Source: Sphingomonas sp. LaA6.9
GTDB taxonomy: Bacteria > Pseudomonadota > Alphaproteobacteria > Sphingomonadales > Sphingomonadaceae
DNA: 64,000 nucleotides
NCBI RefSeq assembly: GCF_022601895.1
Contig: NZ_JAKVIO010000007.1
Span: 1-64,000, forward strand
Direction of reading: 5' to 3'
Made by a program: the position numbers and the translations under genes. Positions 26,178 through 34,469 of this stretch are shown here, piece after piece; positions within the stretch are counted from its first letter, which is position 1; every line of letters starts with the position of its first letter. A model generated the notes under the pieces. The model was not told the DNA's origin, did no database searches, and was given only the letters and a program-made list of their open reading frames with translations.

Positions 26178-26843
26178 CCGCGTCGCGACCGCGCGAATAC
26201 GCGCGTCGCGATCGCCGGCCTGACCCGCGTACAGGGCCGAGAGCCGTGCCACGGTTTCGTGCGATGCCTTTTCGGGAACGCCCGAATCAAAGGGCGGGCC
26301 GGGATCATATTCAAGCCCGAGCTGGACCATTCTGGCATGATCTTCCCCCGCGATCTCGGCCATCAGCGCGAAGCCGAAATCGATGCCCGCGGTCACACCG
26401 CCGCCGGTGGCCCGGTTGCGATCGAACACGACACGCTGGCGAACGGGCTCGGCGCCGAACAATGAAAGATAGTCGTGCCATGCCCAATGGCAGGTCGCGC
26501 GATAGCCACCCAACAAACCGGCGGCGCCGAGAATGAGCGAGCCGGTGCACACGCTGGTCACCCAACCCGCGTCCGCGCCGATGCGCCCGAGCCATGCGAT
26601 CACCTCCTCGTCCTCCATCACGTCGGTGCAGCCAAAGCCGCCCGGAACGCAGAGAATGTCCGCATGCGCGATGTCGGCGAGCGTCGCGGTCGGGAGCACG
26701 GAAAAGCCCGCGTCGGTCGGAACGGGATCGCGCGTCTTCCACACATAGTCGACCCGCGCGCCGGGAAGGCGCGAGAGGACCTGCGCCGGACCAGTGAAAT
26801 CGAGCTGGGTCACGTTGGGATAGATCAGGAAAACGACGTGCAT
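26160..26843 (-). CDS. DJ-1/PfpI family protein, isonitrile hydratase-like
   Basis: A 227-residue enzyme of the DJ-1 superfamily closest in pattern to isonitrile hydratase (InhA), which turns isonitriles into N-substituted formamides. It has MTQLDFTGP-like VTQLDFTGPAQVLSRLPGA (Asp15) and the nucleophile elbow SVCTGSLILGAAGLL (Cys99, Thr100). The start is ATG 26843; the open frame continues upstream but without homology. It diverges from a GlxA-type regulator across an 81-base gap with a perfect palindrome, so control by that regulator is likely. Confidence 0.87.
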   Translation of the reverse strand: MHVVFLIYPNVTQLDFTGPAQVLSRLPGARVDYVWKTRDPVPTDAGFSVLPTATLADIAHADILCVPGGFGCTDVMEDEEVIAWLGRIGADAGWVTSVCTGSLILGAAGLLGGYRATCHWAWHDYLSLFGAEPVRQRVVFDRNRATGGGVTAGIDFGFALMAEIAGEDHARMVQLGLEYDPGPPFDSGVPEKASHETVARLSALYAGQAGDRDARIRAVATRSKETA

Positions 26844-26888
26844 GGCCTGGGTCTCCGGGGTTGGCTGGTCTGGATATCCCCATTGTGG

Positions 26889-26906
26889 CTTGTCAGAAAT
26901 GACAAG
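26889..26906. promoter_or_regulatory. Perfect palindrome between the DJ-1 and GlxA genes (candidate operator)
   Basis: CTTGTCA (26889-26895) and TGACAAG (26900-26906) are an exact inverted repeat around GAAA, in the middle of the 81-base divergent promoter region, 19 bases before the GlxA start. A dimeric regulator, probably the adjacent GlxA/AraC protein, is the natural candidate to bind it. Confidence 0.55.
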
Positions 26907-26924
26907 TAAGTACATTTTTGTGCC

Positions 26925-27887
26925 ATGTCGGGCCCAACGGTCATCCTCGCCTATGATGGCATCCAGATCCTCGATGTGACGGGGCCGTGCTCGGTGCTGG
27001 GCGCAGCCAATGATCTGCTCGGCCACGTCGCCTATGATATCGTCGTGACCGCGCGCGAGCGTGGAACCGTCCGCAGCAATTGCGGTGTGGAGATTGGCTG
27101 CCGCGCGCTCGCCGAGGTTCCGGCGACGGGCATCGACGCCTTCTTCGTTCCGGGCGGAAGCCGTGAGGGGCTCGCCGCCATGGTCGCCGATGACGCGGCG
27201 CGGCGCTGGGCAGAGTCGGCGCGCTGCGACGCGCGGCTCTACGGATCGATCTGTACGGGCAGCGTCGTGCTCGCGGCGTGGGGGATGATCGGCGAGCGGC
27301 GCTTCACAAGCCACTGGCAGGCGACCGGCCACCTCCGGCGAACCTACCCCGGGCTCAACCTCGATGCCGAGGCGATCTTCGTTGAGGATGGCCCGTTATG
27401 GACTTCGGCAGGGGTCACGACGGGTATCGATATGATGCTTGCGCTGGTCGAACGTGATCATGGCGCCGAAGTCGCGCAGAAGATTGCCCAAAGGCTCGTC
27501 CTCAGCGTCCGCCGGCCGGGCACGCAATCGCAGTTCAGCCCGCTCATCGCCGCGCAGGCGGGCAGGGAAGGGCGCTACCGCGATCTCGTCGGCTGGATCG
27601 CGCTCAATCTCGACAAGCCGCTCGGCGTCGAGGCGCTCGCCGATCGCGCGGGCGAGACGCTACGGAGTTTCCATCGCAACTTCGCGGACGCGACCGGGCA
27701 GCCGCCCGCGTCGTTCGTCACCGGCCTCCGCCTCGATCGCGCACGGACGCTGATCGCCGAGGGGCGCGCGCTCAAATCGGTGGCCGCGGAAACCGGCTTT
27801 CCCGATGTCGCGCGATTGTCGGCGGCATTTCGCCGACGTTTTGGTATGACCGCCAACGCATACAGGGCGGTTCACGCGGCCGCCTGA
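26925..27887 (+). CDS. GlxA family transcriptional regulator (DJ-1/PfpI plus AraC HTH)
   Basis: A 320-residue regulator with an N-terminal DJ-1-like domain (about 1-175; SICTGSVVLAAWG with Cys110) and a C-terminal AraC-type double helix-turn-helix (about 215-315; VEALADRAGETLRSFHRNF and GFPDVARLSAAFRRRFG). The sensor half likely binds a small molecule rather than acting as an enzyme. ATG 26925 lies next to the palindrome. It is followed after 28 bases by the NADH dehydrogenase-like gene. Confidence 0.92.
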   Translation: MSGPTVILAYDGIQILDVTGPCSVLGAANDLLGHVAYDIVVTARERGTVRSNCGVEIGCRALAEVPATGIDAFFVPGGSREGLAAMVADDAARRWAESARCDARLYGSICTGSVVLAAWGMIGERRFTSHWQATGHLRRTYPGLNLDAEAIFVEDGPLWTSAGVTTGIDMMLALVERDHGAEVAQKIAQRLVLSVRRPGTQSQFSPLIAAQAGREGRYRDLVGWIALNLDKPLGVEALADRAGETLRSFHRNFADATGQPPASFVTGLRLDRARTLIAEGRALKSVAAETGFPDVARLSAAFRRRFGMTANAYRAVHAAA

Positions 27888-27915
27888 CCGGGATCTTCAT
27901 TCGGCGGGGGGCACC

Positions 27916-29232
27916 GTGACGGCAAAGAAGACACAGATCGTGATCGTCGGCGGAGGCGCCGGTGGGCTCGAACTCGCAAGGCGGCTCGGCGCGCGTTACG
28001 GCCGCAAGCGTCACGACATCATCCTCGTCGACCGCAATCACACGCATGTCTGGAAGCCGCTGCTGCATGAGGTGGCGGCAGGATCGCTCGACGCCAATCT
28101 CGACGAGGTCGGCTATCGCAGCCACTGCCATCGCTGGGGATATCGCTTCTTTCCCGGTACTCTGGAAGCTATCGACCCTGACGAGCGCGAGGTGATCATC
28201 GCGCCGCTGCTCGATGAGGATGGCAGCGAGCTCATCGCACGCCACCGGATCCGCTTTGACTATCTCGTGCTCGCAATGGGCTCGGTCAGCAATGATTTCG
28301 GTACGCCGGGGGTGCGCGAACATTGCATCTTCCTCGACAGCCGTATCCAGGCCGATCGCTTCAGGAACAGGCTGCTCAATCACTGCCTTCGCGTCTCGCA
28401 CGAGATGGTCGCCGATCCTGCGAGCGATGCGCATGTCCGTATCGCGATCGTCGGTGGAGGGGCCACGGGGGTCGAGCTCGCCGCGGAACTCTACAATGCA
28501 GCGGGGGCGCTGCGCCACTACGGCCTTGAGGTTTTCGATGAGGATCGGCTGGAGGTGACGCTGATTGAAGCGGGACCGCGCATCCTTCCCGCGCTGCCCG
28601 AAAAGCTCGCCGAAGCAGCACAGGCCGAACTGGAGGCGCTGGGCGTCCGCGTGCTGGCGGGAACGCCCGTGACCGAGGCGACCGCCGACGCGATCGTAAC
28701 GCAATCAGGCGAGAGAATCGTGGCGGACCTGAAGCTCTGGGCGGCCGGTGTGCGCGGCGCCCCCGTTGCGGGCGGCAGCGGCGGACTCGAACTCAACCGC
28801 ATCGGCCAGTTCGTCGTTCGTCCCACGTTGCAGACCACGCGCGACGACCGCATCTTCGCGATCGGGGATTGCTGCTCATGCCTGTTGCCAGGCGCCGAGC
28901 GCCCGGTGCCGCCGCGTGCGCAGTCGGCACATCAGATGGCTGCGACCGCCTGGCACAATCTGGTTGCGCTGATGGAGGGACGAGAGCCCGTGGCGTTCCG
29001 CTATCACGATCACGGTTCGCTCGTGTCGCTCAGCCGCTTTTCCACGGTGGGAAGCCTGATGGGAAACCTGATCGGCGGGCGCATGGCGATCGAGGGGCGC
29101 TTGGCGCGCTTCGTCTATACCTCGCTCTACCGGATGCACCTGATCGCGATCCACGGCTGGCTCAAGGGCGCCGCGCTGATCGCGGTCGGACAGGTCAACG
29201 CAATCATCCGCCCGCGGTTGAAGCTGCATTAG
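27916..29232 (+). CDS. NAD(P)/FAD-dependent oxidoreductase, type II NADH dehydrogenase family
   Basis: A 438-residue flavoprotein like NDH-2, which passes electrons from NADH to quinone without pumping protons. Two dinucleotide-binding motifs are clear (IVIVGGGAGGLELARRLG and IAIVGGGATGVELAAEL), as is the FAD contact TRDDRIFAIGDCCS. The C-terminal ~80 residues are hydrophobic and amphipathic (MHLIAIHGWLKGAALIAVG), fitting membrane attachment. It starts at GTG 27916 behind a G-rich ribosome-binding site. It may be co-transcribed with the GlxA-type gene. Confidence 0.88.
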   Translation: MTAKKTQIVIVGGGAGGLELARRLGARYGRKRHDIILVDRNHTHVWKPLLHEVAAGSLDANLDEVGYRSHCHRWGYRFFPGTLEAIDPDEREVIIAPLLDEDGSELIARHRIRFDYLVLAMGSVSNDFGTPGVREHCIFLDSRIQADRFRNRLLNHCLRVSHEMVADPASDAHVRIAIVGGGATGVELAAELYNAAGALRHYGLEVFDEDRLEVTLIEAGPRILPALPEKLAEAAQAELEALGVRVLAGTPVTEATADAIVTQSGERIVADLKLWAAGVRGAPVAGGSGGLELNRIGQFVVRPTLQTTRDDRIFAIGDCCSCLLPGAERPVPPRAQSAHQMAATAWHNLVALMEGREPVAFRYHDHGSLVSLSRFSTVGSLMGNLIGGRMAIEGRLARFVYTSLYRMHLIAIHGWLKGAALIAVGQVNAIIRPRLKLH

Positions 29233-29235
29233 GCA

Positions 29236-29389
29236 GTGAACCCGTAAATTGGGAATGTCCGTTATGTCGTGGCGGGTTCAACTGGTCATCGCAACACCTC
29301 TCGTAGTTTATCGACGGGTGTTTCGAAGCCCAAGGTCTTTCGGGGTCGCTGATTGAGGCGCAGGGCAACTGCTGGAAAATGGGTTCAGT
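29236..29389 (-). mobile_element. IS30-family transposase tail remnant
   Basis: On the minus strand, bases 29360-29286 read RLNQRPRKTLGFETPVDKLR then EVLR and a stop, the C-terminus of an IS30-family transposase; everything upstream in that gene is gone. The piece is bounded by TGAACCC near 29238 and its inverse GGGTTCA near 29382, so it may be an internally deleted, MITE-like copy of about 150 bases. It interrupts a MarR-type regulator fragment. Confidence 0.7.
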
Positions 29390-29628
29390 TCTGGCGACAC
29401 CGTTGCGATGAGCGATCGTCCTTCACCGGTAATCGAGGCGAGGAAGCGGCGGCCGTCCTTTTCGCAAGTGCGCCGCGTCATCAGCTTAAGAGCCTCCAGA
29501 TCCTTCAATATGCGCGACAGGCGGGGGCCGGGCAGCATCGAACGGTTCGCCAGCTCGGAAAGATCGATCTCGTCGACCGCGCTCGGAATTGTCAGGACGC
29601 GCCATTGCGGATCGGTCAGGTCGTGCGC
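29385..29628 (-). pseudogene. MarR/HpaR-type regulator, broken at both ends
   Basis: The minus strand encodes the winged-helix core of a MarR regulator like HpaR: LTDPQWRVLTIPSAVDEIDL, then SELANRSMLPGPRLSRILKD and DGRRFLASITGEGRSLIATV. The N-terminal ~35 residues are missing, because this frame runs into the 3' end of the kinase gene, and the C-terminus is replaced by the IS30 remnant after SPEL. It is therefore not functional. Confidence 0.75.
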
Positions 29629-30560
29629 CTGCGGCGTCGCGCAACCACTTCCGTCAGCCGATCGATGTCGGCCAGGTCGCACAGGCCGGTCCCCGGCGTC
29701 ATGGCGGTCGCCGCGCCTGCGGCGATGCCGAGGCGAAATGCCGCGCCAACGTCCAGCCCTTGTGCCAGGCCAAAGGTCATTGCGCCGAGAAAGCTGTCCC
29801 CTGCGCCGACCGCGCTGCGCGTTTTCACCTTGATCGCCGGAAGCCTCTCCGTCGTGTCGGCCGATGCGAGCAGAGCACCGTGATGGCCAAGTGTCACGGC
29901 AACATATTTCGCTTGCCCTGATCGAATGATGCCGGACGCGACCTCCGCGATGCTTTCGTCGGATGGCAGCGTGCGGCCGGCAAGCTGTTCGAGTTCGCCA
30001 CGACTTGGCTTGACCAGGAAGATATTGCCTCCGGCCAATGTGCGCCGCAGTGCTGCGCCCGACGTGTCGAGCACGAGCAGCGTGCCGCGTGCGTGCATGA
30101 TCCGCGCGAGGCGCGCATAGCAATCATCGGCTATGCCGCGCGGCAGAGATCCGCTGAGCACCAGATAGTCGCAGCGCAAACTGGCAAGCGCCTGGAAACA
30201 GGCCTGCCATTCGGGCTCGCTGACCAGCGGGCCCTCGGGAACGAAGCGATATTCGAGGCCGGTCGAGCGTTCGAAGACCGAATGGCTGATCCGTGTATGG
30301 CCTGCGATGTCGAAACAGGTGCGGGAAATGCCGTCGCGATCGAGCAAGCTGCTCAGAACCGCACCCGTAGCGCCGCCGCCCAGGTAGAAGGCGTGCACCC
30401 TGCCACCCAGTCGCTTCACGATGCGTGCGACGTTGATGCCGCCGCCACCGGGGTCGTAGCGCTCATTGGTCGTGCGGACCTTGCGGGTCGGGCGCACGAG
30501 ATCGGCGTCGCACGAGCCGTCGATTGCCGGATTCAGGGTGAGCGTCACGATCGATTTCAT
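29616..30560 (-). CDS. PfkB family sugar kinase (1-phosphofructokinase-like)
   Basis: A 314-residue ribokinase-fold kinase. N-terminal LTLNPAID and GGGGINVARIVKRLGG match hexose-phosphate kinases (PfkB, FruK, LacC); the C-terminal GAGDSFLGAMTFGLA has the anion hole and catalytic Asp. Phosphorylation of fructose-6-phosphate, fructose-1-phosphate or tagatose-6-phosphate is likely. No PTS genes are near, and its place next to stress proteins resembles hypoxia-type regulons. The final residues (RRRRRT) overlap the MarR remnant, so the tail may have been changed by that rearrangement. Confidence 0.88.
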   Translation of the reverse strand: MKSIVTLTLNPAIDGSCDADLVRPTRKVRTTNERYDPGGGGINVARIVKRLGGRVHAFYLGGGATGAVLSSLLDRDGISRTCFDIAGHTRISHSVFERSTGLEYRFVPEGPLVSEPEWQACFQALASLRCDYLVLSGSLPRGIADDCYARLARIMHARGTLLVLDTSGAALRRTLAGGNIFLVKPSRGELEQLAGRTLPSDESIAEVASGIIRSGQAKYVAVTLGHHGALLASADTTERLPAIKVKTRSAVGAGDSFLGAMTFGLAQGLDVGAAFRLGIAAGAATAMTPGTGLCDLADIDRLTEVVARRRRRTT

Positions 30561-30611
30561 GGCGCAGTTCCTGCGGGCAGACTTGATCGGCGGGGCAACC
30601 GGACCGTCACG

Positions 30612-31760
30612 CTAGGATGTGAGGTGTCGGCTGCGAGGAACCGACACGGGCAGCGACGTCCCGCTAAGTGCGGGCTTCTGCCTGCCGCCGTGTCGCGCCT
30701 CCTCTATCAGCAGGAACTCGAGCAGATTTTCCCAGGTGACGAACCCGGCTATCTTCCCCTCAGCGTCCGCGACCTCGACGGCGGCCGCGCCCTGCTCAAG
30801 CAGCCGCACCGCTTCTTCGGCGCTCGCGCCAGCTGGTATCGAGGGAAAATCGGCCTGCATCACATCCCCCACAACAATGTGTTCACTGCCTTGCTGCAGC
30901 GCCTTGATGATCCGGTCGCGCGTCAGCAGGCCGCGCAGATGGCCGGTTCGGTCGACCACGGGAAACTCATGCTGGGCGGTGCGGATCAGACCGTCCGCAG
31001 CTGCCGACAGCGGCGCGTCGATCGCCAGGCTTTCGAAGCTCGTGATCATCAGGTCGGCCGCGGTCCTTCCGGCAGTTGCGCGGCGCAACTGTGCCAACCC
31101 TGCCTCGGCGCCCGCCGCCATGTAAATGAAGACCGCGATCAGGACGAGGATGAAATGGCCCATCATGACGCCGAAGATTCCGAACAGGAATGCAATGATC
31201 TGGCCCATGGTCGCTGCGACGCGTGTGGCACGGGCGTGCCCCATCCGCACGGCAAGCAAGGCGCGCAGGGCGCGGCCCCCATCCATCGGGAAGGCCGGGA
31301 TGAGGTTGAATATGGCGAGCGACAGATTGGCGAGCGCCAGCATCTCGATCAGACCCGGCCTCGGATCGGCCGCCAGCACAAGGCCGGGCGCGGGCAACCC
31401 GCCAAGATATAGAACGAGCACGGCTGCGATGACGAGGTTCACCATCGGTCCCGCCAGCGCGATGAGCAACTCCTGTTGCGGCTTTTCCGGCATCCGATCC
31501 ATTCGCGCCACACCGCCGATGGGAAGCAATGTGACGTCTGGCGTGCGGACACCGAAATGCAGCGCAGTCAGGATATGGCCGAACTCGTGCAGGACAACGC
31601 ACAGGAAGAGCAGCGCGAAGAAGGCGAGACCCCAGACGGCCGCAGGCATGCCCGCCTGGGCGTACGACATCGCGGCGATCCAGAGCAGGAACAGAAGCAA
31701 GGTGACATGAATCCGAATGACCGTGCCCTTCACGGTTCCGATCGAAAACGACCAGCTCAT
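30612..31760 (-). CDS. Site-2 protease family membrane metalloprotease with CBS pair
   Basis: A 382-residue intramembrane zinc protease. The HEFGH motif (His58, Glu59, His62) and the third-ligand motif NLIPAFPMDGG (Asp160) are intact inside the membrane domain; a CBS pair follows (about 240-355), as in the SpoIVFB-like/CBS subgroup. CBS domains bind adenine nucleotides and probably tune activity. The substrate is unknown. ATG 31760 begins MSWSFSIGTVKGTVIRIH, the usual family start. A candidate EcfG promoter lies 55-80 bases upstream. Confidence 0.9.
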   Translation of the reverse strand: MSWSFSIGTVKGTVIRIHVTLLLFLLWIAAMSYAQAGMPAAVWGLAFFALLFLCVVLHEFGHILTALHFGVRTPDVTLLPIGGVARMDRMPEKPQQELLIALAGPMVNLVIAAVLVLYLGGLPAPGLVLAADPRPGLIEMLALANLSLAIFNLIPAFPMDGGRALRALLAVRMGHARATRVAATMGQIIAFLFGIFGVMMGHFILVLIAVFIYMAAGAEAGLAQLRRATAGRTAADLMITSFESLAIDAPLSAAADGLIRTAQHEFPVVDRTGHLRGLLTRDRIIKALQQGSEHIVVGDVMQADFPSIPAGASAEEAVRLLEQGAAAVEVADAEGKIAGFVTWENLLEFLLIEEARHGGRQKPALSGTSLPVSVPRSRHLTS

Positions 31761-31814
31761 GGCGAACTCCAGACCTCTGCGATTGCGGCTGGCCACCATG
31801 TCTAGAGGCAGCCG

Positions 31815-31840
31815 GACGTGGTCCCTATCCGTAAGGTTCC
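31815..31840 (-). promoter_or_regulatory. Candidate EcfG (general stress) promoter for the site-2 protease gene
   Basis: On the minus strand GGAAC (31840-31836) and CGTC (31818-31815) are 17 bases apart, close to the alphaproteobacterial EcfG consensus GGAAC-N16/17-CGTT. It reads towards the protease gene start at 31760. Confidence 0.4.
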
Positions 31841-31876
31841 TGATCGGGAGAGGCCCGGCTCTCTAGAGGCGCCCCA

Positions 31877-32281
31877 TCACTGCGTCGTCGCAGGATTCCC
31901 CGAACTGCGTGAGCGCATCCTCCAGATAATCCGCCAGTAGCGCATCCCGAGCAGATAGGCGGCCGTGCGATCATTGTGATTGCGCCCGGCCTCGGCGCGC
32001 AATTCTCCCCAATCTGCCAACTCGCCGTCGCCGCGGCCCAGCCAGGCCATTGCGACGAGGTCGATCTGCTCATCCTCGTCGAGCGCGTCGATGAAGGCGG
32101 TCACCTCCTCGAGCGAGGGATCGTCGCCATGATCCTCGAGCACGTCGATCATCCCGTCGTCGCTGGGGTTCGAACCGGAGTCGGGATCGCTGATCCCGTC
32201 CTTGACGTCGATTTCGCGCGCCTTGATGACGATGAAGCAGACCTGTTCGGGCGAGACGGACAAGGCGGGAGCGTCGTTCAT
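31877..32281 (-). CDS. DUF3775 domain-containing protein
   Basis: A 134-residue acidic cytoplasmic protein of family DUF3775: LSVSPEQVCFIVIKAREIDV at the start, an Asp/Glu-rich middle, then TAFIDALDEDEQIDLVAMAW and AAYLLGMRYW. The function is unknown. ATG 32281 is 22 bases after the stop of the CBS protein gene, so the two form an operon. Confidence 0.87.
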   Translation of the reverse strand: MNDAPALSVSPEQVCFIVIKAREIDVKDGISDPDSGSNPSDDGMIDVLEDHGDDPSLEEVTAFIDALDEDEQIDLVAMAWLGRGDGELADWGELRAEAGRNHNDRTAAYLLGMRYWRIIWRMRSRSSGNPATTQ

Positions 32282-32303
32282 GCGCGTGGTCCTTGCTCTC
32301 GCC

Positions 32304-32750
32304 TCAATGGACAGGAATTGTTTGCGAATGGCGGCCATGCGGACGGCAGATGTGGCTCAGCGTCTCGCTGACATCTTCCTTGTCATCGGCCTCGCGCGCG
32401 GCATCGCCGATCGTGAACATGCCGACAAGCTCGCCCGAGCCGGAGCAGACGGGTATGCGGCGAATCTGCTCGTCGGACATGATTTCAAGAACGTCATCGA
32501 CGTCATCGTCCTCACGGCAATGGCGGACATCCTGGCTCATCACGCGGAGCACGGGCGCGCCGTGGTTGAGCGAGGTCGCGACGCCGCGGATCGCGATGTC
32601 GCGGTCGGTCACCATGCCGACAAGCTCGCCGTCCTCGACAACGGGCAGGGCCCCGATATCGTGATCCGCCATCATCCTCGCGGCGTTGACCATGCTCTCG
32701 GTAGGCAGGATCGAATGGACAGTGCGCGACATTGCCTGGCTGATCTTCAT
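32304..32750 (-). CDS. CBS domain pair protein
   Basis: A 148-residue stand-alone CBS pair: first repeat MVNAARMMADHDIGALPVVE with GMVTDRDIAIR, second VDDVLEIMSDEQIRRIPVC with GMFTIGDAARE. Such proteins bind AMP/ATP or NADH and often sense energy state; they are frequent in stress regulons. GGGAGG lies 6 bases before ATG 32750, deciding the start against an upstream in-frame ATG. Confidence 0.88.
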   Translation of the reverse strand: MKISQAMSRTVHSILPTESMVNAARMMADHDIGALPVVEDGELVGMVTDRDIAIRGVATSLNHGAPVLRVMSQDVRHCREDDDVDDVLEIMSDEQIRRIPVCSGSGELVGMFTIGDAAREADDKEDVSETLSHICRPHGRHSQTIPVH

Positions 32751-32810
32751 CTTGGCCTCCCGGTGCACGCGCCACGCGCCCGTCCGGAACGGGGCAGACA
32801 TCGGCGCTTT

Positions 32811-32935
32811 AGAGCCTGATCGTTGAGGTGGAAGCCCTGCGCGCTTCCGCCGAAAGCGTGAATCAGGCTCTATTCAAATGGGTGAGACCTTGATTCACGC
32901 TTCAGGCTGATTCAGCCTGAAACGATCAAGGTCTC
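32811..32935. repeat. Nested multi-hairpin intergenic element
   Basis: Four interlocking inverted repeats: AGAGCCTGA (32811-32819) with TCAGGCTCT (32863-32871); AAGCGTGAATCA (32854-32865) with TGATTCACGCTT (32891-32902); GAGACCTTGAT (32884-32894) with ATCAAGGTCTC (32925-32935); and TTCAGGCTGA (32901-32910) with TCAGCCTGAA (32912-32921). The alternative pairings are mutually exclusive. It lies in the 313-base gene-free gap 32751-33063, upstream of the CBS gene and downstream of the ZIP-like gene. A REP-like element or structured leader is possible. Confidence 0.7.
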
Positions 32936-32962
32936 GGATGAATCTCCTGATACGCGGCCACC

Positions 32963-32988
32963 AACCCGGATGTGATAGGGAATGTTCC
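32963..32988 (-). promoter_or_regulatory. Candidate EcfG promoter upstream of the CBS-DUF3775 operon
   Basis: Minus-strand GGAAC (32988-32984), 17-base spacer, GGTT (32966-32963) resembles GGAAC-N16/17-CGTT. It is about 210 bases before the CBS start, with the hairpin element in between as a long leader. Confidence 0.35.
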
Positions 32989-33063
32989 TTAGCCAGCGGC
33001 GAATGCTGCCGCTCGCGGCCGACGGCCTGGCGGATGGCTCGAACCTTGCCCTGGTCGCGATGG

Positions 33064-33852
33064 TCACAGGCGGAGGTTCAGGCCCGACAGCATGAACATG
33101 AGCAGGAATCCAGCCGCCGTGGCTAGTCCCGCGGATTGCCGGAACTGGGTCTTTTCCGACTTGGGGAGCAGATCGGTCACGGTCAGGTAGAACATGCCTC
33201 CGGCCCCCAGCGCCAGCAGGAATCCCAGCATGGCTGGCGGCATGGCGCGCAGGAACAACCAGCCCAGCAGTGCCGAGACGAACACTGAAAGCCCGATCAG
33301 GCCGGTCCAGCCAAGAATGCGCCGGCGTATATGCTGCGATTTTTCGGCACGGATGAGTTCGCCGATGCTGAGCGCCTCGCTGACATTGTCGATGGCGATC
33401 GCGATGCCCATCATCGCGCCGAGCCCGGGGTCGGCGGCAATGCCGACGCCGATGCTTACCCCCTCGACCAGTTCCTCGATGCTTGTGCCGCCCGCGAGCA
33501 GCACGATATCGGATCCCCGCCTTTCCCGATGCTTGCGCAGACGCATCATTCGGGGCCGCTCGTCGGCCTCGTCGCCGACGATCAGGCCACGGTTGAGGTA
33601 GAGATCGAAGCCGTAGATCAACAAAAACCCAAGGATGAAACCGCTGGCCGACAGCATCAGGCCCGCAGAATTTCGGGCCTGTGGCAACATTTCGAACGAG
33701 AAGGTCCCGAGCAATATGCCCGCAGCCCCGCCCACGGCAATCGAGAGAATGAGGGTTGCCGTGCGCATCCAGAGCGCAATCAGCCCGCCCATCAGCGAAC
33801 TGAGCGCGGCTATGCCTGCGATGATCACGACCACAAGGAAATCGTCGGGCAT
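33064..33852 (-). CDS. ZIP-like membrane protein lacking canonical metal-site histidines
   Basis: A 262-residue protein with eight hydrophobic segments in the ZIP arrangement and a charged cytoplasmic loop (about residues 95-115). The ZIP helix-4 motif, usually HNxxEG, reads SIEELVEGVSIG, and the helix-5 motif, usually HExxEG, reads AIDNVSEALSIG; Glu is kept but the metal-binding His residues are not. Metal transport may be altered or absent. ATG 33852 is preferred; the frame stays open to 33996. The gap to the divergent gene at 34011 is 158 bases. Confidence 0.78.
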   Translation of the reverse strand: MPDDFLVVVIIAGIAALSSLMGGLIALWMRTATLILSIAVGGAAGILLGTFSFEMLPQARNSAGLMLSASGFILGFLLIYGFDLYLNRGLIVGDEADERPRMMRLRKHRERRGSDIVLLAGGTSIEELVEGVSIGVGIAADPGLGAMMGIAIAIDNVSEALSIGELIRAEKSQHIRRRILGWTGLIGLSVFVSALLGWLFLRAMPPAMLGFLLALGAGGMFYLTVTDLLPKSEKTQFRQSAGLATAAGFLLMFMLSGLNLRL

Positions 33853-34010
33853 TGCCTGGTCCTCGACCGTGTCTCCCGAAGGTACTGGAGCCTGACCCGG
33901 AGGCCGCGTGTGCGACCATAGGTAAGTTCCCGGATTCCGCCTGGCCCGCCTGAGATCGATACATTGCCGTGGACGCAGCACCATGCGTTCGCTCATGGAG
34001 GATGAATATC

Positions 34011-34469
34011 ATGACATTCTCACGGTGCGACATGCTGGCATCGGCCATCATGCTCGCGGGCACCGCAGGTGGCGCCGAACCGGTGCCCCGCGCGATCGAA
34101 AACGACATTCGCGAAGCGATGAGGATCGAGGCCTATGGCGAACGGTTGAATCTGGCACTCGCCGAGCGCGCGCGGCTGGCGGGCAATCCTGCGGATGCGG
34201 CGCTCCATCAACAGGCGGCAGCCACTGATCGCGCGCAATTTTCCAGGCACCTGGCGATGCTGGACATGGCGACCCCCGACGACGGACTCCGCGAGGCGCT
34301 GGGCGCGGCGCTGGAACAGGGACGTCAGTATTCCTCGGCCAAGTTCCGGGCGCGGGCGTTGCAGAACGAGGCAATGGCGGACCACTTCCAAGAGCTTGAC
34401 GGCATCGCGGCGCAGCAGCGTGACCGTTTTGGCGAAGCGTTGAAGGCGCGGCCCGGCGGGGGGCGGTGA
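34011..34469 (+). CDS. Exported helical protein of unknown function
   Basis: A 152-residue protein with a short signal peptide (MLASAIMLAGTAGGAEP). The rest is Ala/Arg/Glu-rich and should be helical, resembling DUF4142-like or ferritin-like bundles in pattern, though no metal motif is seen. GGAGG lies 9 bases before ATG 34011. Its TGA overlaps the next ATG (TGATG), so it is translated with a 54-residue membrane protein. Confidence 0.6.
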   Translation: MTFSRCDMLASAIMLAGTAGGAEPVPRAIENDIREAMRIEAYGERLNLALAERARLAGNPADAALHQQAAATDRAQFSRHLAMLDMATPDDGLREALGAALEQGRQYSSAKFRARALQNEAMADHFQELDGIAAQQRDRFGEALKARPGGGR

